Below are positions 20,919-29,722 of a DNA stretch of 64,000 bases, piece after piece. Source of the DNA: Paragyromitra xinjiangensis (lineage: Eukaryota > Ascomycota > Pezizomycetes > Pezizales > Discinaceae); assembly GCA_038503065.1 (NCBI GenBank), contig JBCAMK010000014.1, positions 1,178,001-1,242,000 on the forward strand, in the 5' to 3' direction. Made by a program: the position numbers and the translations under genes. Position 1 is the first letter of the stretch. Each line of letters opens with the position of its first letter. The notes beneath the pieces are model-generated. The model was not told the DNA's origin and ran no database searches. It was given only the letters and a program-made list of their open reading frames with translations.

Positions 20919-22556
20919 ATGTCCAATATCCTCAAATCGGCAGTAGACTCCGCGGGGAAAACTCAGCAGTGGGCGGTGAGCAAACTCCATAGCGCAGGGC
21001 ATCTTGATACGTTGATGCTAATACAAATAGGCGGTGAATAACTCCAGTAAATCGAATCCAGAACCAGAACCAAGTGCTATTCAGAATCCTGCGAAAGATA
21101 CAAAGACTCCCTCGAAAGAACGAAAACGCCCGTCCAGTAGCGACGGCTATCAACTCAGAAAGTTTGCCCGCCTCTCCGCAGCTCCTTCATCTCCTTCATC
21201 TCCTACTCCTCGCACTCGGAGGACTGATATCGCGACTCCCCCCCCAACTCAAGCTTGGCGCCTCTTTTTGGACCAGGTACTTATACCATTCAAGGATACA
21301 CAGTCTCCTTCTCTCCCCATGGCTGCTCTAGATAAAGGTAAAGGCAAAGCTAAGGAACCATCGGAGGATCCGGAAACCCCAAAGGATACGGAGACTCCGA
21401 AGAAAGACCCAAAAGCTCCGGAGGAGCTTGAAACTCCAAAAAAGCCCGAAACGCCGAAGAAAGTGGTAATAAAGGGAAAAGCGCCAAAGAAGGAAACACC
21501 AAAAAAAAAACTCATGAAGGCCACTGACTATAAGCCACTCCTTGGGTTTAGAGAGGATAATCCTCATCATTATACCGTCCTTCGGAGTGATGTTGTATCC
21601 TATTTGAGGATGCATGGTATCCGAGGCATCGCTAATCCTACCGCAGAGGCATGGGCATCATTAACAGAATGGGCTACAGGGCATCATTCTATTGTGACCT
21701 ACCGCCCGAGGCATACAGAGGATAAAGAGCAGGTAGATCAGGCGATGCAGAGTCTCCTTCGGGATTGCCTGCATCAGGTGCAGCAGACGGATACCAAGAT
21801 TCGTACGGAGCTAGAGGATACTGGTATGATCGAGAGAGAAAAGGATGTGGAAGGTAAGATTTTGTTTATGGCCCTCTATTTGTTTGACTGAAGGATGCTT
21901 ACTATCGTGTGGGTGATTTAGAATTCAAAGAAGTCGCAGTCCGAGTGACGCTCTGTGACCCGGATGCCTGGTGGAGGGTTTCCACCAAGGAGACTCGTTA
22001 TCCCTGGGAAGCACCGGCTGGGGTCAATTGGGGTTTAGTCAAGTCTTGGGTTGCCATAATTAGTGCTCCTACCCTCAACGAGTGCCTTCGCGTAGCCACG
22101 AGGCGATTACCTGCGGGCCGTACTCCTCGAAGGATGCTAGGAGCCCTTGTGGATGCTGTTCCTGAAGAGGTTTCTGCGACTTACCCAATCTCTACTATTC
22201 TTGCCGATGATGAGGATGTTGCTGGCTGGCTGGCTCAGATACAGGGTCTAACCGCTCCGAGGATGCTGGTCATCCTTCATCGGGCCCCATACGATGGTCC
22301 GGGCCCTAAAGGGGAGCCTGCGGAGGAGTATGATGGTTCAGATACGCCACCTGCGTCAGGGGACCCTGATTATTTTACGGCTGAAGCGCTTGCTGAAGCC
22401 TTGCTTGCGTTGAAGGGAGTGGAGGATAAGGGGAAAGCGAAGGATAAAGGGAAAGCGAAGGATAAGGGTAAGGGTAAAGCGAAGGGTAAGGGGAAAGCGA
22501 AGGATACGGAGGAAGTGGGTGATGATGATGATGATGAGCAAGCAGGCCCTGCTTGA
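20919..22556 (+). CDS. Transposon accessory protein 1, unknown function (504 aa, three exons)
   Basis: Model: exons 20919-20975, 21031-21853 and 21922-22556. Introns are 20976-21030 (GTGAGC, branch TGCTAATAC, ATAG; phase 0) and 21854-21921 (GTAAGA...TTTAG; phase 1). Both junctions join the correct frames. The N-terminal part is basic and low-complexity, with many KDTETPKKD-like steps. A folded-looking region runs from about TDYKPLLGFREDNPHHY to LVILHRAP, including EAWASLTEWATGH and DAWWRVSTKETRYPWEAP. The tail is a repeat of KDKGKAK units followed by an acidic run. No known domain was recognised. It lies divergently from the transposase, 738 bp apart, inside element A, and was presumably carried with it. 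Confidence 0.75.
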
Positions 22557-22957
22557 ACGATTGGTATACTCCCTTCTGATGGCTATTACTAGATCAGCAA
22601 ATGCTTATAATATGGAACAGGAAAACGAAAGGTAGGGATATTGGGATTAGGGGCATCGGTTATTAGGATTGGTATTGGGATTAGGGGCACTTGATGGAGA
22701 TTACCGCGAGGATGCAGGGCATCCTTTGATATTTGCTATCCGTGTATTTTTATTTTTTTATTTTTGGGAGGTCGAAGCGCTGCGTCAGTAGTATTATGTT
22801 AGGGCTAGAGTTAATTCAAATATGTCTTAGAGATCAGACCGCACTCCTTATAAGCATCACCCCCAGAGGTCCTGAGGATTCTCTCTCTCCTCCATACGCT
22901 CTTCTCTCTCGTACGATATCACCTACCCCTTCCAAATCATATATTCTCCATCCAAGG
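22557..22957. other. Spacer between the two accessory genes
   Basis: No gene seen. It contains a short G-rich duplication (GGGATTAGGGGCA at about 22644 and 22677) and a T-rich stretch before the second accessory gene. It presumably holds the terminator of the first gene and the promoter of the second. Confidence 0.5.
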
Positions 22958-24901
22958 ATGACAGCCATCCGCAAGAGAAACCTCGAAGCAGCAAAACGAA
23001 TGCCACCACCCCCTCGCCCCTCCGAAACAAGAAGGAGAAGGCATATCGTGGATCCGGAAGCTGAGCCCCTCAATTATAGTCGACGTGGCAGAGAAAGAGA
23101 AAGAGGACTGGCATCGCAGGAGGAGGAGGCGGAGGAGGAGGAGGAGGAGGAGGAGGAAGAGGAGGAGGAAGCCGAGGAGGAGGCTGAGGAGGAAGTAGAT
23201 GAAGAAAATTCAGCGGACGAAGACTTCTATGAGGATGAGCAAGCTCCCCCCCCAAGTCAGAACCGGACCAAAAGACCACAGACGAAGATACAGGCTGCTG
23301 CGTCTGAAATGGCTCGTAATGCTATCTATCGAGGGCAGGCTCGCTTGGTAGGAACTCCTGAGGATAATGCAAATCCTAAATTATCGAGAGCTTTTCTAAC
23401 TGATATAGCGTGTCCCCGAACCCCTTGAGCAGGCGCCAGCTCGGCGAGCTAGGCCAGGCCGCCCTCCGGCAACTCCCGCCAATTCTCCGAATCGTAGCAG
23501 TGGAAGGTCTGTATCTCCCAGGGGCGATGCAGAGAGTCGTAGTGGAGGTGACCTCCATAGAAGGAGTAGCAGAAGCGTATATTTGTTGGGAGAGCCTTTC
23601 CGTGCCTTGGTCCATGCATCTCAGGAGGATATCCTGCAGAAGACCCTGTTTTGTGAGCCCCTGCCATCTGCTGAGACGTTGCTCAAGTGGATACGTACTG
23701 CTTGGGCGAAGGCTTCGGAGGATATGGAGCGTCAGGCTCCTCTGGAGGCAGCTTGTTCTCGTCAGGTAATCACTCCCAACCCACGGACTACTACCCACAG
23801 CTGGTCAGATTTGCTTGCCTTAGAGAGCTTGGAACTGACGACAGAAAACATTTGGCAGGTAATTACCCCTTTCCTGAAGGATACTGCATATCCTCACATG
23901 AGATATAGATTAGCCAGCAACACTGCCGCGTGCGCTCTCACCTCGTCAGTGCAGCCAAGGTGAGCATTATCCAGCTCTATGAGCTGGATGAGCATTATCC
24001 TGAGATTATTAGAAACAAAGTGGAGTATTTGCTAGTCAAGGACAGGTTTATGTGCCTTGAATCTACCATGGCGGTATGTCGAATTCGGGAGCAATAGGAG
24101 TAGGAAGCTGACCATCCTACTAGGATTTTAAGAATCGCTTTCTAAATGATACGATTGCTGAGCTCATCTTCCTCAAGTATTATAGGGGGAGGAGGATGAG
24201 GGGACGCTCCGATGCTGCGTTTAGCTCCTTAATCAATAAGGAGTTCGTTTGCTTTGTCACAGCAGCGCTCCAGTACAATTTGAAAGCCTGGAGGACTGGC
24301 ATGTATGTGGAGCCTGCAGACTTCACTAGGGAGACCTGTTATCGTACTGCTGCCCCCCCTTTCCACTCCTATATCTTTCCGAGACCTAGGATGACTGACA
24401 TCCTTTATAGCGGTCTGGCGCAGACACTGCAGCATGTGGGATACCATAGCACTCAAAGCTCCTGAATGGGAAGTGGAAGTTCTGCATGCGATTCGGTACG
24501 AGGTAGAGAGAAAGGTTGCCAGGGTGACTAGGAGGCCTGTGGACGAGTCGGCCACTCCTTGGAGCGATGATGACGATGACGACGATCATATGGGTGAGTT
24601 ACTGAGTCGCAAGCGGAAACGGGACTTCGAAAGAGGAGGCTATCAAGGTACTCGAAACAAAGCCAGGCGAAACGGTTCGGAGTCTCCTCATCCTGAGGAT
24701 AAGGAGCAGGCACCGGGGCCTGTCAATATTCCTACCCTTCTCTTAGAGCAAGAAATCGAGAATGAGATCGAAACTGAAGTTGATACCCCTCCTCCAACTC
24801 CTGCAGCCGATACTGGTCCTCCGACTACTGATGATATGCAGGTCGACCTTTCTGGGGCTGTGGCAAGCTTCGAGCGGGAAAGGGAGGCTGTGTATCTTTG
24901 A
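22958..24901 (+). CDS. Transposon accessory protein 2, DUF6532-like (571 aa, five exons)
   Basis: Model: exons 22958-23347, 23409-23858, 23909-24073, 24124-24343 and 24411-24901. All four introns (50-67 bp) keep the frame; 23348-23408 has a CTAAC branch and 24344-24410 a CTGAC branch. The N-terminus is basic and then strongly acidic (a glutamate run near 23,110-23,200). An SR-rich stretch follows (SRSGGDLHRRSRSRS). The folded part includes FRALVHASQEDIL, RVRSHLVSAAKVSI and DFKNRFLNDTIAELIF, and then VTAALQYNLKAWRTGMY...F, the pattern seen at the core of DUF6532 proteins, which are common in fungi. The C-terminus is acidic/basic with KRKRDFERGG as a possible nuclear signal. The DUF6532 link is by eye. 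The function of that family is not known. Confidence 0.75.
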
Positions 24902-24914
24902 GGGGATGTTTGGA

Positions 24915-25200
24915 GCTATGGAGGATACACTGCATCTTTCTCTTCGTTCGTTATTCGTCTGTCTTTTCGTTAGTCCTGAGGATACACCGCCTCTTTCCCT
25001 TTGTCTGTTTTTTTGTCTGTCGTTTAGTTAGTCTTGGGGGCTGTGGAGGATACACTGCATCTTTTCTTTCGTTGGTCGTTGGTCGTTGGTTTTGGGTCGT
25101 GGAGGATACACTGCATCGTTTCTTTGGTCCGTTTTTTAGTCTGTCTTTTGGTTAGCGTTAGGAGCTTAGGAGGATACACTTCATCTTTTGTTTGGTTGGT
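24915..25200 (+). repeat. Tandem repeat, ~60-bp unit, with GGAGGATACACTGCATC core
   Basis: Five units near 24918, 24977, 25040, 25099 and 25166 each carry TGAGGATACAC or GGAGGATACACTGCATC, followed by a T-rich stretch (TTTTCTTTCG-like). The array starts just after the stop codon of accessory gene 2. It looks like a downstream or subterminal repeat array, possibly transposase-binding. Confidence 0.8.
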
Positions 25201-25329
25201 CTCAATTTGCGGAGGATTATCTATATCGTATTTTGGTAGATTCTCGCTATAATAGTAATTTTAATCCGTATATGCTCTATTCCACAAGTCCGAGTGATAT
25301 CATGTGAATAGCTTTAAACTCGGTCTGAA

Positions 25330-25690
25330 GCAAGGCTCCTGGGCGAGAATATGGCACGCCCTAATGAATATGGAGAGTTCAGGAGGATTCAGGATATCTC
25401 CGGGAGGGATAAATGCCACGGTATGGAGTAGTAAAGTAAAGGACATCGACTCCCTGAGAGGAAGCTCGATACCGTGCATTCCTTGGAGAAAATGGTCATG
25501 CCTCTACGCTCCTTGGGAGGATGCGGAATGTCGCATACTTCAGGGAGGTCGAAGCCGCGCTGCTGCTCTCCATGGGAGGATGCTCGATATCGCATACTTC
25601 ATGGAGAAGGTAGTTGTGCCTCCGCACTCCCAGGGAGGAAGCTCGATATCGTACACTCCATGAAGAAAGCAGCAATGCGACTGCTCTCCC
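25330..25690. repeat. Subterminal repeats of element A with ATCGATATCG-like palindromes
   Basis: Repeated blocks of CTCC(C/A)TGGGAGGATGC or GAGGAAGC, then TCGATATCG(C/T)A(T/C)AC, occur near 25470, 25530, 25580 and 25640. Several pair a CTCCATGGGAG-type arm with a CTTCATGGAG arm on the other side, giving short hairpins. This matches the structured subterminal regions of CACTA-like elements, where the transposase binds. Confidence 0.7.
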
Positions 25691-26034
25691 CAGGAGATTG
25701 AGTAATTACTTGCGCATTATGGAGGCGCCCGGAGGAGCCTCAGCGTCTCCAGGGAGACTCGTGGAGTGGGCGGCGTGGGCTCCCGGAGTCTCCAGGAGGA
25801 TGAGGAGGATCCACCGCTCCTCCAGGTAGGCACATAAACTCCTGGAGTCTCCCGAGTCTCCCGACGATCCCAAGCCTCCTGGAGCTGAGGGAGGAAATAA
25901 TTATTTTTGCTGATGTTGCAGCGAGGTCAGCGAGGAGAAACAAGATCATGAAATTTCCAGCGAGGCACAGCGAGGCAGCCGAGGCGTGACCAACGCTCTG
26001 ACCTCTGTGGAGGAACGAATTTTTTGCTGATGTA

Positions 26035-26332
26035 GTCAATAATCATATTCAAAATATTCTCCAAACTTGGGTGACAGCGTGACATCAGTAAATTGAGAAG
26101 GGTGACAGGTGTAACTTATGCATCTCCACAGCTCTCCATGGCGCTTTGGGAGTGCCTATATCGATCTCCTAGAGTCTCCTGGAGTGCTTGCTGCTCCTCC
26201 ATGTGCCTCCCTCAGGAGGTTGGTCACAAATTGCTCCTCCAGGTAGGCACATATTCTCCATGGGTCTCCCAAGCCTCCCGGCAATCCCAAGCCTCCTGGA
26301 GCTCAGGGAGAAAATAATTCATTTTACTGATG
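26035..26332 (-). mobile_element. Non-autonomous transposon F, left copy, main visible part
   Basis: Near-exact reverse complement of 26999-27296. It ends at ACTGATG (26326-26332), the F terminus. On the other side it joins, across element B, to 14315-14399. It contains no ORF of note. Confidence 0.75.
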
Positions 26333-26442
26333 CTCCCGGGATACCATCTCATCCCTCAGGATCAGGTAGTGTCTCAGCTATCCCAGCTATCTCCGAGACC
26401 CCCAGGGACCCCCAGGGACTATTTTTAACTTTTCCTGATGTA

Positions 26443-26826
26443 TGATCCGCCAGCCTAGTCCTGCAGGACTACTTGCATGGCACTGATCAGTCCATAGTTG
26501 TGTCAGGTGTCCGCTAGAATAGTTCTCCCAGTTGCGCCGCCTATCAGCCAAAGCTGGTGGGGCATGCACAGGTGGATTAGGAACTCAACCGCATTTCTAT
26601 GTGCTTGATGTCATCAGAGATCTGCTACAGGCCCATCAGCCTTAGCACCTCCGAATGTTCTTAACCACCAGGTCAGTGAGGTACTAGTGTTCCCTAGCAT
26701 GTGGTAGCTACTCCACTCATGCTAGTCCTTGTACCTCTCCGTCTGCCCGGGTCTATTCTACCTTTCGCATGTAACAGCCTTGCGGGTCCATTACAAGTAG
26801 TCCTGCAAGACTAGGCTGGCAGATCA
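26443..26826. mobile_element. MITE, 384 bp, TA-flanked
   Basis: The ends are 33-bp inverted repeats with two mismatches (TGATCCGCCAGCCTAGTCCT... against TGATCTGCCAGCCTAGTCTT... read from the right). TA flanks both sides (26441-26442 and 26827-26828). No coding capacity. The TA duplication points to the Tc1/mariner-pogo superfamily. No related transposase was recognised in the window. Confidence 0.85.
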
Positions 26827-26998
26827 TAGAGTCCTGACTGGTAGAGCAGTGCATGAGGAGTGGTTGCACATGAGATGCAGAACCCTAGTGGAATATGAGA
26901 GAACACTTTTGAAGGGACCCACCCATGATCACTGACAGGATTCAGGGTTAACCAGATCCCCCAGCTGAGTAGAACTAAGTAGAGGCGGCGAGCATGCA

Positions 26999-28417
26999 CA
27001 TCAGTAAAATGAATAATTTTCTCCCTGAGCTCCAGGAGGCTTGGGATCGCCGTGAGGCTTGGGAGACCCATGGAGAATATGTGCCTACCTAGAGGAGCGA
27101 TTCGCGACCAACCTCCTCAGGGAGGCACATGGAGGAGCAGCAAGCACTCCAGGAGATTCTAGGAGATCGATATAGGCACTCCCAAAGCGCCATGGAGAGC
27201 TGTGGAGAAGCATAAGTTACACCTGTCACCCTTCTCAATTCACTGATGTCACGCTGTCACTCAAGTTTGGAGAATATTTTGAATATTATTATTGACTATC
27301 TAATGGATCTATATACATCGAACGAGTCCCCGCATCCTCCTGCCTGCCTGCCCTACTAGATCCCACTCCTCCTATTCCGAGCCTGCTGCTGAGTTTGCCG
27401 TGGAGTCGATTCAGAGGCAGGCAAACAGCCAATTCAGCCATAGATTCGGAGGCTCGGAAACAGCCTATTCGGAGGCAGGAAAGCACGGGATTCGGAGTCT
27501 ATTCAGCAGTCAATTCAGCAGGATTCGGAGCCTTAGAAACAGCCGATTCGGGGTCTATTCAGCAGTCTATTCAGCAGTGGATTCGGAGGCTTGGAAACAG
27601 CCGATTCGGAGCCTATTCAGGAGTTTATTCAGCAGTCAATTCAGCAGGATTCGGAGCCTTAGAAACAGCCGATTCGGAGTCGATTCACGAGTCGATTCAG
27701 CAGTGGATTCGGAGGCTCAGAAACAGCTGATATGGAGTCTATTCAGCAGTCTATTCAGCAGTCAATTCAGCAGTGGATTCGGAGGCAAGCAAGCAGCTGC
27801 TTCGGAGGATGCTCGGGAGGAGGTTCGGGAGTCAATTTGGAGGCTCAGAAACAGCCGATTCGGAGTCGATTCAGGAGTCGATTTAGCAGTGGATTCGGAG
27901 GCTCAGAAACAGCTGATTCGGAGTCTATTCAGGAGTCTATTCGACAGTGGATTCGGAGGCTCGGAAGCAGTTGATTCAGCAAGGGGATTGACGGGCCTAT
28001 TCAGAGTTAGCTACTGTACAAAACACGTTGATGGAGGAGTTGGAGGGGAGAAGGTATGGGCGTAGCAAAGGGGGTTAAAAGGGGGTGGGTGAATAGGGGT
28101 GGGCGGCGTGGGTGGGTTGGGGCAGCAATGGGGAGTTGAAAGAAATTCTTCTAAGTCCCTAAGCGAGATCCAATAGTCTGCGATTCAGGGAGTCTCTTGC
28201 AGTGGTGTTGAGGTCCAGGAGTGGGATGGAGGCTCAGCATCGTGCCTTTGGCTCATGGAGGATAAAGCATATCTCGGGAGAAGCCATATCCTCAGGGAGA
28301 TGCAGGTCGGGCGCTCGTGCCTCCAGGCGCCCTGGGAGCGCACGGAGCACCTGGAGGAGATTGCCTCCCCGGGAGACGTGCCCATGCTCCTGGAGGCGTT
28401 AATTATTTTTACTGATG
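26999..28417 (+). mobile_element. Non-autonomous transposon F, right copy (1.42 kb), related to element A
   Basis: It starts CATCAGTAAAATGAATAAT, ends AATTATTTTTACTGATG, and is flanked by CA on both sides (26997-26998, 28418-28419). Its left end resembles A's right end (CTCAGGGAG... then GAGCTCCAGGAGGCTTGGGA against the same order in A). Its right end resembles A's left end (CGCCTCCAGGAG, then GGGCACGTCTCCCGGGGAGG). It is therefore best read as an internally replaced derivative of A. It has no transposase; the middle is a minisatellite. Confidence 0.75.
27400..27975 (+). repeat. Minisatellite, ~57-bp unit with 12-bp sub-blocks
   Basis: Repeats of GATTCGGAGGCTCAGAAACA, then GCCGATTCGGAGTC, then one to three ATTCAGCAGTCT blocks. 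GAAACAGC occurs near 27538, 27594, 27662, 27720, 27850 and 27907. It stays open in more than one frame because the unit length is mostly a multiple of three, so the long ORF across it (about 27400-28065) is not evidence of a gene. Confidence 0.85.
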
Positions 28418-28479
28418 CAATACTACAAGTACTGGTGAGCCCCGCCATCAGTTGCTCTTTTCCATCTTGAACCAGAGAC

Positions 28480-28628
28480 TTAGTGATGTGAATTACCGAG
28501 TTCCACCCTTAAGATTATTGAGTATACTGCACAAAAATACTTTAAGATCTCAGCCTGACTTTAGTATAAGCAACGGCCGTTTTCCTACCTAGCCTTAGCA
28601 GTTGTCTAGAGAACCACCCCCATTACAG
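28480..28628 (+). repeat. Degenerate LTR fragment related to the 1034-1734 LTR
   Basis: About 150 bp resembling the last part of the chromovirus LTR: CTTAAGATT.TTGAGTA, then GCAACGGCCGT, CTACCTAGCCT and a terminal CCCCCATTACA. No coding sequence and no partner LTR nearby. Confidence 0.65.
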
Positions 28629-28701
28629 AAGCACCTGGAAGAGATTGCCACCCTGTGAGACATGCCCATGCTCCTGGAGGCGTTAATTATTTTTGCTGAT
28701 G
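28629..28701 (+). repeat. Terminal fragment of an A/F-family transposon
   Basis: It repeats the last ~75 bp of F (28343-28417): GCACCTGGAAGAGATTGCC, CATGCCCATGCTCCTGGAGG, AATTATTTTTGCTGATG. It is cut on the left by the LTR fragment. A truncated extra copy of the family's right end. Confidence 0.7.
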
Positions 28702-28845
28702 TGGCACAGCAGCTTTAAAAAATATTTTAATTGTTGGGCTGCCTGCAAATATAAATTCAAAATGGCAGCTTCTCGGCTAGGGAATAATAAGTGCTTGGAG
28801 AGCACATACCTGACACCATTTCATTCACTATCTAGTAAGAAAACT

Positions 28846-29722
28846 TGAGAAACTACTTGAGGGAGCTGATTTACCTGTGATCAAGATCCTACAAGTCATC
28901 TAATGGGTGGTAGAAGCCTAGAACAACGATGTTCAACCCTCAACAATCTTCAACTGCTTCACGAAAAGTAGTTTTAAATTATTTAAGTCATCATACTACC
29001 TACCAACTGCACCTGCTACAAGTAGTGCTACTAGTCGTGTAACGCCGATACCGAATTTGGACGCAGTGGACAAAGCAGATATGCATTCAACTAGGGAGCC
29101 TGAGGAATTAGCGGCATCATTTGCAATATTGCAAGGTGGAAACCATATTCCGGAAGCTCCAGAACTTAACAAGTTCATGGACCCGAGTGAAGAGCAAGTG
29201 GATGATGATCCCAATTTTTTGGAGGTAAGTTAGTGTCTTCTCTCATAATAAATTTAGTTTTTTTAATTTTTTTAGGAACATATTTTGAAGTCATTCCTAC
29301 CTGAAGATCCAATTCAAAACGCGGCAGAGGAAGATAATGAGGTTGAGCACCCGAAAGCGGAAATAGAAGTTGCTATCAAATATTTGGAGTACCTAGAAAT
29401 TTTTCAACTACAGCAAAAGACTCCAGACGCAAAAACCATAGCTGAGCTCATTAAAATGAGAATGGAAATGGAGGTAAAGAGACTAGAAAAGATGGGTAAT
29501 CAAGTGCAAGGGAAAATAACTATGTACTTTAAAGGTGTATCACATGTAGGGTGAAGCTGGACGGAGTAAGGCTATTAGGTAGAGGTTGAAAGTTGCGACT
29601 CGGGGGGAGAAATAGGTATGCGTCGCGATCATGAAAAATCACTCGGTTTTGCTATAAGAATATCCTCTCTATAAGAATATACTGGCGCGCCAAAAGCATA
29701 TTCTTATAGGGCGATTCAGCTG
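28846..29722 (+). pseudogene. Pogo/Tigger-type transposase remnant with the element's right end
   Basis: Translation from about 28846 gives RKLEKLLEGAD..IKILQVI, stop, WVVEA, stop, NNDVQPSTIFNCFTKSSF, the region following the DDE core of pogo-type transposases. It continues through NLDAVDKADMHS and, after an apparent intron (about 29226-29275, GTAAGT...TTTAG), through IKYLEYLEIFQLQQKTP to a QGKITMYF-like tail, with its stop at about 29554. Stops inside conserved words show decay. A 3' inverted-repeat region follows (CTATAAGAATAT motifs 29655-29715), ending GGGCGATTCAGCTG at 29722 next to TA. The 5' part of the element is missing. Confidence 0.75.

Larger units (their letters stand above)
16564..25915. 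mobile_element. Plavaka-type (CACTA-related) DNA transposon A with two accessory genes, 9.35 kb
   Basis: The left end CATCAGCAAAAATAATTAT (16564-16582) matches the right end in reverse complement (25897-25915). The flanks are TT on both sides, compatible with a 2-bp target duplication. Inside are a - strand transposase gene (17113-20181, one internal stop) and two + strand spliced genes (20919-22556 and 22958-24901). Subterminal regions are rich in CTCC/GGAG hairpin-like repeats. The word RGGATRC is scattered from end to end. A, B and F share the CATCAG terminus, and F's two ends closely match A's two ends, so A is the best candidate for the autonomous member of this family. Confidence 0.82.
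14400..26032. mobile_element. Fold-back DNA transposon B (split by Plavaka-type element A)
   Basis: Its ends are CATCAGCAAAAAATTC at 14400 and the matching inverted end at about 26017-26032. It is flanked by TA on both sides (14398-14399 and 26033-26034), and the right-hand F copy shows the empty site with a single TA. B's own DNA is 14400-16563 plus 25916-26032; the rest is element A. It has no transposase. Its body is a long fold-back palindrome with GC-rich direct repeats. The termini resemble those of A, so A's transposase is a plausible mover; that is inference. Confidence 0.72.

Noticed and set aside
22733..22957. N-terminal extension of accessory protein 2 upstream of ATG 22958
   Set aside because: It begins with a non-ATG codon and a T-rich, leader-like sequence; the ATG at 22958 starts the basic N-terminus in good context.
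23766..23800. A 35-bp intron (GTAATC...CACAG) in accessory gene 2
   Set aside because: Too short for a fungal intron. The unspliced frame runs straight to the next well-supported junction.
27400..28065. A 221-codon ORF over the minisatellite
   Set aside because: Produced by a repeat unit length mostly divisible by three; no start context, domain or neighbouring exon.
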